From Aquitalea aquatica (GTDB lineage: Bacteria > Pseudomonadota > Gammaproteobacteria > Burkholderiales > Chromobacteriaceae), in NCBI RefSeq assembly GCF_013911085.1, contig NZ_JACERN010000001.1:1-64000 (forward strand): a DNA stretch of 64,000 bases. The letters run 5' to 3'. Made by a program: the position numbers and the translations under genes. Shown one piece after another: positions 47,294 through 56,673 of the stretch (positions are counted from its first letter, which is position 1; each line of letters starts with the position of its first letter). The notes beneath the pieces are model-generated. The model was not told the DNA's origin. It saw only the letters and a program-made list of their open reading frames with translations, and did not search any database.

Positions 47294-48850
47294 ATGAGTG
47301 AGTTTGCAGGGCAACTGGCCTTGGCGCGGTATTTTGATCCGGTCAATGGGCGCGCGACAGAAGCGGAAGTCCTGGTGCTGGAGCAGGTCGGTCAGCAATG
47401 TCAGGTCATGAAATTGCCATTGCCGCTGGTCGATTTGCTGGCCAGCCTGTCTGCCGGCACTGCCCCCGCGCTGGCCGAACTATTTCAGCTGGATTCCTCG
47501 CAACTACAGGGCTTGCATGCCCTGACACAGCAGCAGCTGGAACAAGTGCACCGCTGGGCGGCCCGCTACTGGGTGGCGCGGCATGGTGCCAGCAAGTTCG
47601 ACCAGGCCCCGCCTTTTGTCGCCGGGCAAACGACGATTCCGCCATCCGGCAAGGTGATTGGCACGCCGGAGCTGCTGGCCATGACCGATGCCGTGATGGA
47701 TGGCTGGCTGACCACCGGCCGCTTCAATACCCGCTTCGAGCAGGCACTGGGGAAATTTGTCGGGGTGCCGCACGTGCTCACCACCGCCTCGGGCTCTTCG
47801 GCCAACCTGCTGGCTTTCATGGCCCTGACCTCGCCACGGCTGGGTGAGCGTGCCATCCGCCCGGGCGATGAAGTGATTACCGTGGCTGCCGGCTTCCCGA
47901 CTACGGTCAATCCGGCCATCCAGTTTGGTGCCATTCCGGTTTTCGTCGATATCCAGCTGCCTACTTACAATATCGATGTCAGCCGTATCGAGGCGGCCAT
48001 TTCCCCTAGAACCCGCGCCATCATGCTGGCTCATACCCTGGGTAACCCGTTTGATGTCGCGGCGGTGAAGGCGCTGGCCGACAAGCATGGCCTGTGGCTG
48101 GTGGAAGACTGCTGCGATGCCCTGGGGGCGCGCTTTAATGGCCAGCATGTCGGTACTTTTGGCGACCTGGCTACGGTCAGCTTTTATCCGGCGCACCATA
48201 TCACCATGGGCGAGGGCGGGGCGGTGTTTGGCCAATCGGCCGAGCTGATGGCCATTGTCGAATCCTTCCGCGACTGGGGCCGCGACTGCTATTGCAAAAC
48301 CGGCTGTGACAATACCTGTGGCAAGCGGTTTGGCTGGCAGTTTGGCGATCTGCCCTTCGGCTACGACCACAAATACGTGTACACCCATGTCGGTTATAAC
48401 CTGAAAATTACCGATATGCAGGCGGCCTGTGCGCTGGCGCAGATGGAGCGTCTGCCAGGTTTCATTACTGCGCGCCAACAGAATTTTGACTACCTGAGCC
48501 AGGCGCTGCAGCCACTGGCCGATCGCCTGATCCTGCCGCAAGCCACGCCGGGCAGTGAGCCGTCCTGGTTTGGTTTCCCGCTGACCTTGCGCCCGGAAGC
48601 CGGGGTGGCGCGGGTGGATTTGCTGGCCTATCTGGATAGCCAGAAGATTGGCAGCCGTCTGCTGTTTGGTGGCAACTTGCTGCGTCAACCCTATATGAAA
48701 GGCGTGCCGCATCGCGTCAGTGGTGGTCTGGAGCAAACCGATACCGTCATGCACGATACCTTCTGGATCGGACTGTATCCTGGCCTGGGTACGGCTGCGC
48801 TGGACTGGACGGTGCAGCAGTTGCACAGCTATCTGGGTGTATTCGACTAG
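47294..48850 (+). CDS. rfbH: CDP-4-dehydro-6-deoxyglucose 3-dehydrase (E1) with extra N-terminal domain
   Basis: A 518-residue PLP/[2Fe-2S] enzyme for C-3 deoxygenation of CDP-4-keto-6-deoxyglucose, en route to 3,6-dideoxyhexoses. The PLP lysine is replaced by His301 in [14 protein letters not shown], the hallmark of E1, and the cluster cysteines are in [17 protein letters not shown]. Usual RfbH/AscC proteins have about 437 residues; here some 80 residues precede the core ([26 protein letters not shown]...[11 protein letters not shown]), resembling a small winged or PqqD-like module of unknown use. Good aaagg site. First gene of the glycan cluster; its E3 reductase partner is not seen. Confidence 0.92.
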   Translation: MSEFAGQLALARYFDPVNGRATEAEVLVLEQVGQQCQVMKLPLPLVDLLASLSAGTAPALAELFQLDSSQLQGLHALTQQQLEQVHRWAARYWVARHGASKFDQAPPFVAGQTTIPPSGKVIGTPELLAMTDAVMDGWLTTGRFNTRFEQALGKFVGVPHVLTTASGSSANLLAFMALTSPRLGERAIRPGDEVITVAAGFPTTVNPAIQFGAIPVFVDIQLPTYNIDVSRIEAAISPRTRAIMLAHTLGNPFDVAAVKALADKHGLWLVEDCCDALGARFNGQHVGTFGDLATVSFYPAHHITMGEGGAVFGQSAELMAIVESFRDWGRDCYCKTGCDNTCGKRFGWQFGDLPFGYDHKYVYTHVGYNLKITDMQAACALAQMERLPGFITARQQNFDYLSQALQPLADRLILPQATPGSEPSWFGFPLTLRPEAGVARVDLLAYLDSQKIGSRLLFGGNLLRQPYMKGVPHRVSGGLEQTDTVMHDTFWIGLYPGLGTAALDWTVQQLHSYLGVFD

Positions 48851-48892
48851 TCCGGGCCAGAACTCAACCGTTTTCGTTTCAAGGAAGACTGC

Positions 48893-49858
48893 ATGACGAC
48901 TCCACGTGTCACCATCGGGATGCCGATTTACCGTGAAGCCCGCTACCTGGACATGACCATCCAGTCGCTGCTGGCACAAACATTCGGCGATTTTGAACTG
49001 ATCATCTCCGACAATTGCTCGGATGATGGTACTTACGAAATCGCCGAGCGCTATGCCAGCATGGATAGCCGTATCCAGTTGCTGCGTACCGAGCAGACCA
49101 TTGCCGCCCCGCAGAATTTCTACCGCATTTTTGAACGGGCGCGTGGCGAATACATGATGTTTGCTGCCGGCCATGACCTGTATCACGCCAGTTTCATCGA
49201 GCGCTGTGCACAGCAGCTGGATGACAATCCCAACGTGGTGCTGGCTACCGCCGCCACGGCCTGGTTCAACGAGAGTGGCGTAGGTTCGGTGATTGGCGGT
49301 GCTTACGATACCCGTGGCGTCGACAAGCTTTCCCGCATGACCGTGGTGGTATGGGGCCTGACCTTTGCCTACCAGCTGTATGGCCTGAACCGGATGTCGG
49401 CCTTCCGCCAGGTGCAGTATCGCGATGTGCAAATGCCCATCATGGGGATCGATCACGTCATGCTGTTTGAAATGGCCAGCCTGGGTGAGTTTGCCCACAA
49501 TCCGGAAGTGCTGTTTTTCCTGCGCCAGGCACACGACTTTGGTGATCCGGAAGCCTACAAGCGCAAGCTGATGCTGGACGGCGTGGATGGATTCCAGAGT
49601 TTCGAAAACCAGATCAATGCCTACGTGGATGTCATCCGGCGCAACCTGCCGCAGGGGATTGATCGCGACATGTTCATCAATAACGTGGTGAACTGCTGCC
49701 TGCTCAAATACCGCAATACCCTGCAATGTTATGGACTCGATTTCTCCCAGATCGGCGAACAGACCTCGCCAATCCTGGCGCAGTACCTGACAGTGCAAAA
49801 AGACATGGCCAATTTCGTGGATATCCTGCTCGGCGAGCGCTACGGCCACATCGCCTGA
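48893..49858 (+). CDS. Family 2 glycosyltransferase
   Basis: A 321-residue GT-A glycosyltransferase: VTIGMPIYREARYLDMTIQSLLAQTFGDFELIISDNCSDDGTYEIAERYA is the GT2 nucleotide-binding start, with AAGHD at about residue 98 in the DXD position. The C-terminal part carries no membrane helices. It probably adds one sugar of the glycan; placement between rfbH and rfbF suggests the 3,6-dideoxyhexose, but donor and acceptor are unknown. An aagga site precedes ATG 48893. Confidence 0.88.
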   Translation: MTTPRVTIGMPIYREARYLDMTIQSLLAQTFGDFELIISDNCSDDGTYEIAERYASMDSRIQLLRTEQTIAAPQNFYRIFERARGEYMMFAAGHDLYHASFIERCAQQLDDNPNVVLATAATAWFNESGVGSVIGGAYDTRGVDKLSRMTVVVWGLTFAYQLYGLNRMSAFRQVQYRDVQMPIMGIDHVMLFEMASLGEFAHNPEVLFFLRQAHDFGDPEAYKRKLMLDGVDGFQSFENQINAYVDVIRRNLPQGIDRDMFINNVVNCCLLKYRNTLQCYGLDFSQIGEQTSPILAQYLTVQKDMANFVDILLGERYGHIA

Positions 49859-49889
49859 GGTCAACAGCTATGGCTGATGGAGAACAACA

Positions 49890-50663
49890 ATGAAAGCAGT
49901 GATTCTGGCGGGTGGCCTGGGGACGAGAATATCCGAAGAAAGCCATTTGAAGCCCAAGCCGATGATCGATATCGGTGGCAAGCCGATCTTGTGGCACATC
50001 ATGAAGATCTACTCTTCGCATGGCATCAATGACTTCATCATTTGCCTGGGCTACAAGGGCTATGTCATCAAGGAGTATTTCGCCAATTACTTCCTGCACA
50101 TGTCAGACGTGACGATTGATTTCTCCAATAACCAGATGGAAGTGCACGAACGACATGCCGAGCCCTGGCGTGTCACCTTGCTGGATACCGGAGAAGACAC
50201 CATGACTGGTGGACGGCTGAAGCGGGTGCGCAATTATCTGGCTGCGGGCGAAAGCTTCTGCTTCACCTACGGCGATGGGGTGGCCGATATCGATATTACC
50301 GCCGAGGTCGCTTTTCATCGCCAGCACGGCAAGCTGGCCACGGTGGCCGCCGTACAGCCTCCCGGACGCTATGGTGCTTTGCTGACGGATGGCGCCATGG
50401 TGACCGGATTCCGCGAAAAACCACCAGGTGATGGCGGCTGGATCAATGGTGGCTTCTTTGTCTTGCAGCCAGAGGCCATCGACTTTGTCGACAACGATGG
50501 AACCAGCTGGGAAGGCGAGCCCATGGCCGAACTGGCCCGCCATCAGCAATTGATGGCATTTGAGCATAATGGCTTCTGGCAGCCGATGGACACCCTGCGT
50601 GAAAAGTCGCAGCTGGATGATTTGTGGCGCTCGGGTCGAGCCCCGTGGAAAGTCTGGCAATGA
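49890..50663 (+). CDS. rfbF: Glucose-1-phosphate cytidylyltransferase
   Basis: A 257-residue nucleotidyltransferase making CDP-glucose from CTP and glucose-1-phosphate: MKAVILAGGLGTRISEESHLKPKPMIDIGGKPILWHIMKIYSSHGINDFIICLGYKG is diagnostic of RfbF/AscA, together with FCFTYGDGVADID and GWINGGFFVL. First committed step of the CDP-dideoxyhexose pathway. It overlaps rfbG by 4 nt (ATGA). Confidence 0.96.
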   Translation: MKAVILAGGLGTRISEESHLKPKPMIDIGGKPILWHIMKIYSSHGINDFIICLGYKGYVIKEYFANYFLHMSDVTIDFSNNQMEVHERHAEPWRVTLLDTGEDTMTGGRLKRVRNYLAAGESFCFTYGDGVADIDITAEVAFHRQHGKLATVAAVQPPGRYGALLTDGAMVTGFREKPPGDGGWINGGFFVLQPEAIDFVDNDGTSWEGEPMAELARHQQLMAFEHNGFWQPMDTLREKSQLDDLWRSGRAPWKVWQ

Positions 50664-51724
50664 ATCCGCAGTTCTGGCACGGCCGCAAGGTCTTGCTGAC
50701 CGGGCACACCGGTTTCAAGGGCAGTTGGCTTAGCCTGATGCTGGCTGGTTTTGGCACCCGGCTGGCCGGCTATGCCCTGCCGGCAGAGCCGGTTTCCCTG
50801 TTTCGTCAGGCTGGGCTGGACGTTTTGTTCGAGCTGCATGCCGAGCAGGATGTGCGCGATCCCGCCATGCTGGCGCAGGTGATGCAGCAATTCAGCCCCG
50901 AGTTGGTGATTCATCTGGCGGCCCAGCCGCTGGTACGGCGCAGCTACGCCCAGCCGCTGGAAACCTGGTCAAGCAATGTGATGGGAACCGCCCATTTGCT
51001 GGAGGCAGCGCGCCATTGTCCTTCGGTGCAAGCTGTGTTGGTGGTGACCTCGGACAAATGCTATCAAAACCAGCACTGGCAATGGGGCTATCGCGAGTCG
51101 GATCCGCTAGGTGGCCATGACCCCTACAGTGCCAGCAAGGCCGCTACCGAACTGGTGGTGCAGAGCTATCGGCAAAGTTATTTCGAGACGACAGGCCCCT
51201 TGCTGGCCACTGCCCGTGCGGGCAATGTCATCGGCGGTGGCGACTGGAGCGAGGACCGCCTGATCCCTGATATCGTGCGCGGCATGCAGCACTCCACTCC
51301 GGCGCGCATTCGCTTTCCTGGTGCCACCCGGCCCTGGCAGCATGTTCTTTCCTGCCTGGATGGTTACCTTACCCTGTCCGAGCGCTTGCTGGCTGGAGAA
51401 AGAAATCTGGCCCAGCCATTCAACTTTGGCCCTGCTGCTGCCGATAACCTAACAGTGCTGCATGTTTTGCAGGCCTTGCAGGCCAGTTGGCCGGCACTGC
51501 GCTGGGAGCTGGGCGACGAATCGCCCTTGCATGAAGCCGCGCTGCTGGCACTGGATGCCACGCGGGCCAATCTGCAATTGGCTTGGCGGCCGGCCTTGAG
51601 CCTGGAGCAGGGTTTGCAGTGGACTGCCGACTGGTACCGCCAGGCCGTTGCAGCACCTGATCTGGCACGCGTTCTCACCGAACAGCAGATCGCAGATTAT
51701 CTCGTCCTGTCAGCCCGCAGCTGA
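50660..51724 (+). CDS. rfbG: CDP-glucose 4,6-dehydratase
   Basis: A 354-residue extended SDR: KVLLTGHTGFKGSWLSLML (Rossmann motif), HLAAQPLVRRSYAQPLETWSSNVMGTAHLLEA, VVTSDKCYQNQ, and the active-site DPYSASKAATE (Tyr/Lys). It converts CDP-glucose to CDP-4-keto-6-deoxyglucose, the substrate of RfbH. The ATG overlaps the rfbF stop; the C-terminal half carries the usual WQHVLSCLDGYLTLSERL motif. Confidence 0.96.
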   Translation: MNPQFWHGRKVLLTGHTGFKGSWLSLMLAGFGTRLAGYALPAEPVSLFRQAGLDVLFELHAEQDVRDPAMLAQVMQQFSPELVIHLAAQPLVRRSYAQPLETWSSNVMGTAHLLEAARHCPSVQAVLVVTSDKCYQNQHWQWGYRESDPLGGHDPYSASKAATELVVQSYRQSYFETTGPLLATARAGNVIGGGDWSEDRLIPDIVRGMQHSTPARIRFPGATRPWQHVLSCLDGYLTLSERLLAGERNLAQPFNFGPAAADNLTVLHVLQALQASWPALRWELGDESPLHEAALLALDATRANLQLAWRPALSLEQGLQWTADWYRQAVAAPDLARVLTEQQIADYLVLSARS

Positions 51725-51750
51725 GCGCTGACCGGGTAGCAAGGAATACC

Positions 51751-52308
51751 GTGAGCAGCAAATTTGAAATCCAGGCCCTGCCGCTGGCGGGCGCTTACCG
51801 GCTAAGTCGCCAGCCAGTCGCTGATAATCGGGGTTTGTTTGAACGCTTGTATTGTGCCGATGAGCTGCAAGCATTGATTGGCAGGCCGCTTGCCCAGATC
51901 AACCGCTCGCTCAGCACCCGTGCCGGCACTCTGCGTGGCATGCATTTTCAGTATCAGCCCCGGGCTGAGGTCAAGCTGGTGTCCTGCCTGCGCGGTGCCA
52001 TTTTCGATGTGATCGTCGATATCCGTGCCGGTTCGCCAACTTATCTGCAATGGCATGGCGAGATTCTGAGTGAACAGAACCATGCCTGCATGCTTGTGCC
52101 GCAGGGGTTCGCCCATGGTTTCCAGACCCTGGTTGATGATGCAGAAACCTTGTATTTCGTGGACGAATTTTTTGATCCGCAACATTATGCCGGCCTGAAC
52201 CCGCTCGATCCGGCCCTGGCGATTGACTGGCCATTGCCTGTCAGCGAAATGTCGGAACGTGACCGCACTTACCCGCTGCTGCCAGACTTTCAGGCGGTGT
52301 GCTTATGA
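51751..52308 (+). CDS. RmlC-like sugar epimerase (AscE-like candidate)
   Basis: A 185-residue cupin of the dTDP-4-dehydrorhamnose 3,5-epimerase family: VADNRGLFERLYCADEL, INRSLSTRAGTLRGMHFQ (catalytic His), VKLVSCLRGAIFDVIVDIRAGSPTYLQW, and VPQGFAHGFQTLVDDAETLYFVDEFF. The GTG at 51751 has an aagga site. In the Yersinia ascarylose pathway an RmlC-like 5-epimerase (AscE) acts after the E1/E3 step; its place after rfbFG here suggests that role. A dTDP-sugar epimerase role is the alternative. Confidence 0.85.
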   Translation: MSSKFEIQALPLAGAYRLSRQPVADNRGLFERLYCADELQALIGRPLAQINRSLSTRAGTLRGMHFQYQPRAEVKLVSCLRGAIFDVIVDIRAGSPTYLQWHGEILSEQNHACMLVPQGFAHGFQTLVDDAETLYFVDEFFDPQHYAGLNPLDPALAIDWPLPVSEMSERDRTYPLLPDFQAVCL

Positions 52309-53156
52309 GCAAGGCCGTGCGGCGCATCGCGATTAGCGGTGCCAGTGGTTTTATTGGCCAGCACGTACTGGCCGCCTTGCAGCATGGCGATGACGAGATT
52401 GTTGCGTTGTGCCGTGATCCTGCCCGGCTGCAGCAGTGGCAGCCACGGGTGGAAGTACTGCAGCTGGATCACGCCAATCCCCCCGCCGATGCCTATGAGC
52501 AGATGGGCCGACCGGATGTCTTGCTGCACCTGGCATGGCAGGGTTTGCCCAATTATCAGTCCTTGCACCATTTCGAGCAGGAGCTGCCACGGCAATATGC
52601 TTTTTTAAGCCAGCTGATCGCACAGGGGCTGCCGGCGCTGGTGGTGGCCGGCACTTGCTTCGAGTACGGCTTGCAGTCAGGCGCGCTGTCCGTGGCGCAG
52701 TGGCCGCAACCAGCGACGCCCTATGCGCTGGCCAAACATGTCCTGCATCAGCAGCTGTGTTTTCTGGCGCAGCAAACCGGGGTAGCCCTGAGCTGGGCGC
52801 GCTTGTTCTACATGCATGGTAGTGGCCAGCCGCCGCAGACCTTGTGGTCACAGCTGGAGGCCGCGGTGGCAAGAGGCGAGACACGTTTCAATATGTCGGG
52901 TGGCGAGCAACTGCGGGACTATCTGCCGGTGGGCGAAGTTGCCCGGCAGCTGCTGATGCTGACCCGCACGCCAGGCCAGCCGGCGCTGTGTAATATCTGT
53001 TCCGGCCAGCCGGTATCGGTAAGGCGCCTGGTCGAAGGCTGGATTGCCGAGCAGGGCTGGAACATAGACTTGAACCTGGGTCATTACCCTTATCCGCAAC
53101 ATGAGCCAATGGCCTTCTGGGGTGTCCCGGCCAGGTTCGGGCCCGAGAATATATGA
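52305..53156 (+). CDS. NAD-dependent epimerase/reductase (RfbJ/AscF-like candidate)
   Basis: A 283-residue extended SDR: RIAISGASGFIGQHVLAAL (cofactor site), VLLHLAWQGLPNYQ, VVAGTCFEYG, PYALAKHVLHQQL (Tyr-x3-Lys), LRDYLPVGEVARQLL. Its size and sequence type suit the final reductase of CDP-3,6-dideoxyhexose synthesis (CDP-abequose synthase or AscF). With an RmlC-like epimerase before it, a CDP-ascarylose product is plausible. It overlaps the epimerase stop by 4 nt (ATGA). Confidence 0.83.
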   Translation: MSKAVRRIAISGASGFIGQHVLAALQHGDDEIVALCRDPARLQQWQPRVEVLQLDHANPPADAYEQMGRPDVLLHLAWQGLPNYQSLHHFEQELPRQYAFLSQLIAQGLPALVVAGTCFEYGLQSGALSVAQWPQPATPYALAKHVLHQQLCFLAQQTGVALSWARLFYMHGSGQPPQTLWSQLEAAVARGETRFNMSGGEQLRDYLPVGEVARQLLMLTRTPGQPALCNICSGQPVSVRRLVEGWIAEQGWNIDLNLGHYPYPQHEPMAFWGVPARFGPENI

Positions 53157-53166
53157 GGAGTGTGCC

Positions 53167-54192
53167 GTGAAAGCCGTGGTCAAACCCCGCATCCATCTGG
53201 ATGACAGAACCCCACTGGAAACGGTGATCCCGTTATCCACCCCCTTTATTCTGAATGTCGATCCGGCCAGTGCCTGCAATTTCCAGTGCACCTTCTGCCC
53301 CACTGGAGACCGCAGCCTGATCAAGGACACTGGCCGCTTTCAGGGCCGGATGAAGCTGGAAGTGTTCCAGAAGATCATCGACGACCTGGCGGCCTTCCCC
53401 CAGCCCTTGAAAGTGCTGCGGCTGTACAAGGATGGCGAGCCCTTCCTCAACAAGAATCTGGCGCAGATGGTGGACTATGCGCGGCGCAGTGGCCGCGCCG
53501 CCTATATCGACACCACCACCAACGGTTCTTTGCTGGAGCCCGAACGTGTGTTGCCGGTCATCGAGGCTGGTCTGGACCGTATCAATATCTCCATTGACGG
53601 CATGAACCGCGAGCAATACCTGCGCTTTACCAAGTTTGATATCGATTTCGAACAGATGGTGGCCAATATCCGCCATTTGTATGAGAACCGCGGCGATTGC
53701 GAGGTGTTCATCAAGATTCCGTCGGAACTGATCACCACCGCGCAGCGCCAGCAGTTTCTGGATATTTTTGGCGAGATCGCCGACCGCATCTATATCGAGA
53801 ACTTTGCCCCGTGCTGGCCGGAGTTCGATGTCGAGGCCCGTACCGGCATCCAGATCAGCCGCGGTATTTACGACCAGGATGTGAGTGAAACCAATACCTG
53901 CCCCTACATTTTTTATTCCATGTCGGTGAATGCCGATGGTCAGGTCAGCTCCTGCTTCCTGGATTGGGGGCGCAAGCTGCTGATTGGTGATGTGCGCGAG
54001 CAAGCGCTGGTGGATATCTGGAATTCGCCCGCGATGAACGATTTGCGCATTCTGCATCTGGAAGGAAAGCGCAAGGAACATCCGGTGTGCGGCAAGTGTG
54101 GTCAGCTATCGCATTGCCTGCCGGATAATATCGATGCCCACGCGCCGATGCTGCTGGAGCGCATGCAGCGTTTTCTGGGGCGGAGCCAGTAA
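53167..54192 (+). CDS. Radical SAM/SPASM protein in glycan cluster
   Basis: A 341-residue radical SAM enzyme. The SAM cluster is CNFQCTFC (Cys37, 41, 44) after FILNVDPAS; RLYKDGEPFLNKNL corresponds to the GGEP region; C-terminal SPASM-type cysteines appear in NTCPYIFYSMSVNADGQVSSCFLDWG and HPVCGKCGQLSHC. GTG 53167 has a gaggag site. SPASM enzymes usually modify peptides or carry out dehydrogenations and epimerisations; relatives occur in surface-glycan loci. The substrate is unknown and a sugar or lipid-linked role is inference. Confidence 0.85.
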   Translation: MKAVVKPRIHLDDRTPLETVIPLSTPFILNVDPASACNFQCTFCPTGDRSLIKDTGRFQGRMKLEVFQKIIDDLAAFPQPLKVLRLYKDGEPFLNKNLAQMVDYARRSGRAAYIDTTTNGSLLEPERVLPVIEAGLDRINISIDGMNREQYLRFTKFDIDFEQMVANIRHLYENRGDCEVFIKIPSELITTAQRQQFLDIFGEIADRIYIENFAPCWPEFDVEARTGIQISRGIYDQDVSETNTCPYIFYSMSVNADGQVSSCFLDWGRKLLIGDVREQALVDIWNSPAMNDLRILHLEGKRKEHPVCGKCGQLSHCLPDNIDAHAPMLLERMQRFLGRSQ

Positions 54193-54213
54193 TTGTCCCG
54201 TGCTGTTAGCGAC

Positions 54214-55497
54214 ATGCTGACCATCGTGCATCTTACTGCCCATCTTGGGGGCGGGGTTGGCAAGGCCATGTGCAGTCTGGTCGCCGGGAGCGGGCAGGGG
54301 GTCAAGCACCACTTTCTTTGCCTGGAACGCCCGGAAAAACAAGTGTGGATTGAGCAGTTGCGCGCGCTGGGGGCGCTGGTGTCGGTTTGTCCGGACCGGG
54401 AGCAACTGGTGCACATTCTGCAGCAGGCGGACGTGGTACAGCTGGAGTGGTGGAATCATCCGGCTACGCTGCACTGCCTCGCTGGCCTGGATGCCATCCC
54501 GATGCGGCTGGTGAGTTGGTGTCATGTGTCTGGCTTGTTCAACCCGGTCTTGCCGCTGGGTTTGCTGGAGGTGTGCGATCAGGTGGTGCTGACATCAGCC
54601 TGTTCGCTGCAGGCAGAGGGGGTTGCCAAGTTGCAGGCCGAGCGCCCACATCGGTTTAGAGTGATCTCGAGCGGTAGCGGGCTGGCCAATCAGGCCGTAC
54701 CGCAGCGCTCGGCCAATCAGCCCTTGCGCGCCGGTTATCTGGGCAGCCTCAATTTTTCCAAACTGCATCCGCGCTATGTCGAGTATTTCCATCTGGTGGC
54801 CGACCAAACGCTGGCCATCCGCATGGCGGGCGATGTCTTGAATCAGACGCTGTTGCAAGCGCAGGCCGCCAGCATTGGCCGGCCGGGTTTGTTGCAGTTC
54901 GAAGGGTTTACCAGCCGCCCCGGTGAATTCCTGTCCCAAATCAACGTGCTGCCCTATTTGTTGAATCCCACGCATTACGGCACAGCAGAAAATGCCTTGC
55001 TGGAAGCCATGGCCATGGGGGTGCTGCCCATCGTGTTGGCCAATGCGGCAGAGCAGGCGATTGTGCAGCACGGCCAGACCGGCTTTGTCATCGAGAGCGC
55101 CCAGGACATGGCCGACGTACTGCACTTGCTGCAGCAGAATCCGGAACGGCGGCTCGAAATGGGTCTGGCTGCAGCCCGGCAGGTGCGCGCACAGTTCACC
55201 GATCAGGCCATGGCACAAGCCTTTGCTGCGTGTTATCAGGACCTGCTGTCGCAAGACAAAAGCACACATGCATTTTCCCAGGCTATCGGCAGCCAGCCCG
55301 CACAGTGGTTTCTCAGTTGCCAGCCGCAGCCTCAGCAATTTCTACAGCAGCAATGGGGTCAGCTGCTAAGTGGAGATGGACGCTATGCCGTGCTGGAGCA
55401 AACCAAGGGAAGTGTTTTTCATTTTCATGACTGTTTTCCCGATAATGAGCAGTTGAGCTGCTGGAGTAAGGCATTGGCATGTATCAGCGCGAATTGA
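54214..55497 (+). CDS. Family 4-type glycosyltransferase
   Basis: A 427-residue GT-B protein: N-terminal LTIVHLTAHLGGGVGKAMCSLV (acceptor side), C-terminal LLNPTHYGTAENALLEAMAMGVLPIVLANAAEQAIVQHGQTGFVIES with the E-x7-E-like donor site. The ATG at 54214 gives the standard GT4 start; an in-frame TTG directly after the upstream stop (54193) would add seven residues. It is part of the glycan operon and overlaps the next gene by 19 nt. The last about 70 residues lie outside the GT domain. Confidence 0.85.
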   Translation: MLTIVHLTAHLGGGVGKAMCSLVAGSGQGVKHHFLCLERPEKQVWIEQLRALGALVSVCPDREQLVHILQQADVVQLEWWNHPATLHCLAGLDAIPMRLVSWCHVSGLFNPVLPLGLLEVCDQVVLTSACSLQAEGVAKLQAERPHRFRVISSGSGLANQAVPQRSANQPLRAGYLGSLNFSKLHPRYVEYFHLVADQTLAIRMAGDVLNQTLLQAQAASIGRPGLLQFEGFTSRPGEFLSQINVLPYLLNPTHYGTAENALLEAMAMGVLPIVLANAAEQAIVQHGQTGFVIESAQDMADVLHLLQQNPERRLEMGLAAARQVRAQFTDQAMAQAFAACYQDLLSQDKSTHAFSQAIGSQPAQWFLSCQPQPQQFLQQQWGQLLSGDGRYAVLEQTKGSVFHFHDCFPDNEQLSCWSKALACISAN

Positions 55498-56642
55498 GTG
55501 GCGTGGATGACCTGGTTCATGCGCAGGAGCTACTGCGCGAGATCTGCCGCGGCGTCGTGCCTGCCGCCCCGCGCAAGGTGGACAAGCCGCTATGGCTTTA
55601 TGGCGCAGGTAATCTGGGGCGGATGGCCTATGCCTATCTGCAGTGGCTGGGCATCCCGGTGGCCGGTGTTGTCGACCGCCAGGCCGAACACTGGCGCGGG
55701 CAGGATGATTGGCAGGGAATCGCCCTATATACACCTGATGAGCTAAGCGATACCGATCAGCAGCAAGGGCTGCTGGCCGTAACCATTTCCACATTGTCCT
55801 TCAGCGTGTTGCAACAGCAATTATTGGCAGCCGGCTGGAACGATGTAGTGCCGTTTTATGATGTGGCCGAGGCCTATCGCGACCGGCATCCGCTAAGCAA
55901 TGGCTGGTTTGCCGACAGGCTGAGTCCGCAGGAAATACAGGGCATGCAGCAAGCGTTGGCACGATGGGACGATGCACACTCGCGTGCACATTATCTGCAG
56001 TTTCTTGCCTGGCGCTGTTTGCGCGAAGATTGGGTTGATGCCAGCTATCCCGTGCAGCCAGAACAGCGCTATTTCATTCCCGAGCTGCGTGCCTGCTGGC
56101 AGCCACGGGAATGTTGGCTGGATGTGGGGGCGCATCACGGTGAAGTCAGCCTGCGCATCCAATCGGAACGCCAGGGCGCGGACGACCGCTTTATCCTGAT
56201 CGAGGCCGATCCGGCCAATGCACAAGTCATCCGGCAGCAATGCCCGTCGTTTGAGCTATTGCCCCTTTGCGTGGGCGACAGCAACCGTGCACAGCCCTTT
56301 CTGGGCGGTCAAGGCTATGCCTCGCAAGTGACGGCGTTGGCAAGCGAACAGCTGCAGCAAGTCACGCTCGACAGCCTCCACTTGCCAGCCAGCATCATCA
56401 AAATGCATCTGGAAGGACATGAGCTGGCGGCTTTGCGTGGTGCGCAGCAAACCTTGATACAGCAAAGACCCGTGCTCATGATTACTGCCTATCATAACCG
56501 TCAGGGCATGGCCGAGCTGCCAGCATGGCTCGCGGCACATCTGCCCGACTATCGTTTGCTGTTCCGTTTGCATGGCTGGTGCGGCACCGCTGCCCTGATT
56601 TATTGCATTCCTGCAGAGCGATATGCGGCAGCATGCTGCTGA
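55479..56642 (+). CDS. FkbM-family methyltransferase with N-terminal Rossmann-like domain
   Basis: A 387-residue, two-part protein. Residues about 30-150 look like a nucleotide-binding domain (PLWLYGAGNLGRMAYAYLQWLGIPVAGVVDR, ending near VVPFYDV), and about 205-380 are an FkbM SAM-dependent methyltransferase (ECWLDVGAHHGEVSLRIQSE, ILIEADPANAQVIRQQC, IIKMHLEGHELAALRGAQQTLIQQRPVLMI). It probably O-methylates a sugar of the glycan. It overlaps its neighbours by about 20 nt. Confidence 0.85.
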   Translation: MYQRELSGVDDLVHAQELLREICRGVVPAAPRKVDKPLWLYGAGNLGRMAYAYLQWLGIPVAGVVDRQAEHWRGQDDWQGIALYTPDELSDTDQQQGLLAVTISTLSFSVLQQQLLAAGWNDVVPFYDVAEAYRDRHPLSNGWFADRLSPQEIQGMQQALARWDDAHSRAHYLQFLAWRCLREDWVDASYPVQPEQRYFIPELRACWQPRECWLDVGAHHGEVSLRIQSERQGADDRFILIEADPANAQVIRQQCPSFELLPLCVGDSNRAQPFLGGQGYASQVTALASEQLQQVTLDSLHLPASIIKMHLEGHELAALRGAQQTLIQQRPVLMITAYHNRQGMAELPAWLAAHLPDYRLLFRLHGWCGTAALIYCIPAERYAAACC

Positions 56643-56673
56643 ATCGTCGTACTTTTTAGCGGAGGCCTACCGG

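Noticed and set aside
47504-49864. A 786-codon minus-strand frame opposite rfbH and the GT2 gene
   Set aside because: It spans two clearly coding plus-strand genes and their intergenic gap and shows low-complexity His/Gln/Arg composition typical of antisense translation.
54193-54213. TTG at 54193 as start of the GT4-like gene
   Set aside because: It directly follows the upstream stop without a ribosome-binding site; ATG 54214 gives the canonical family start.
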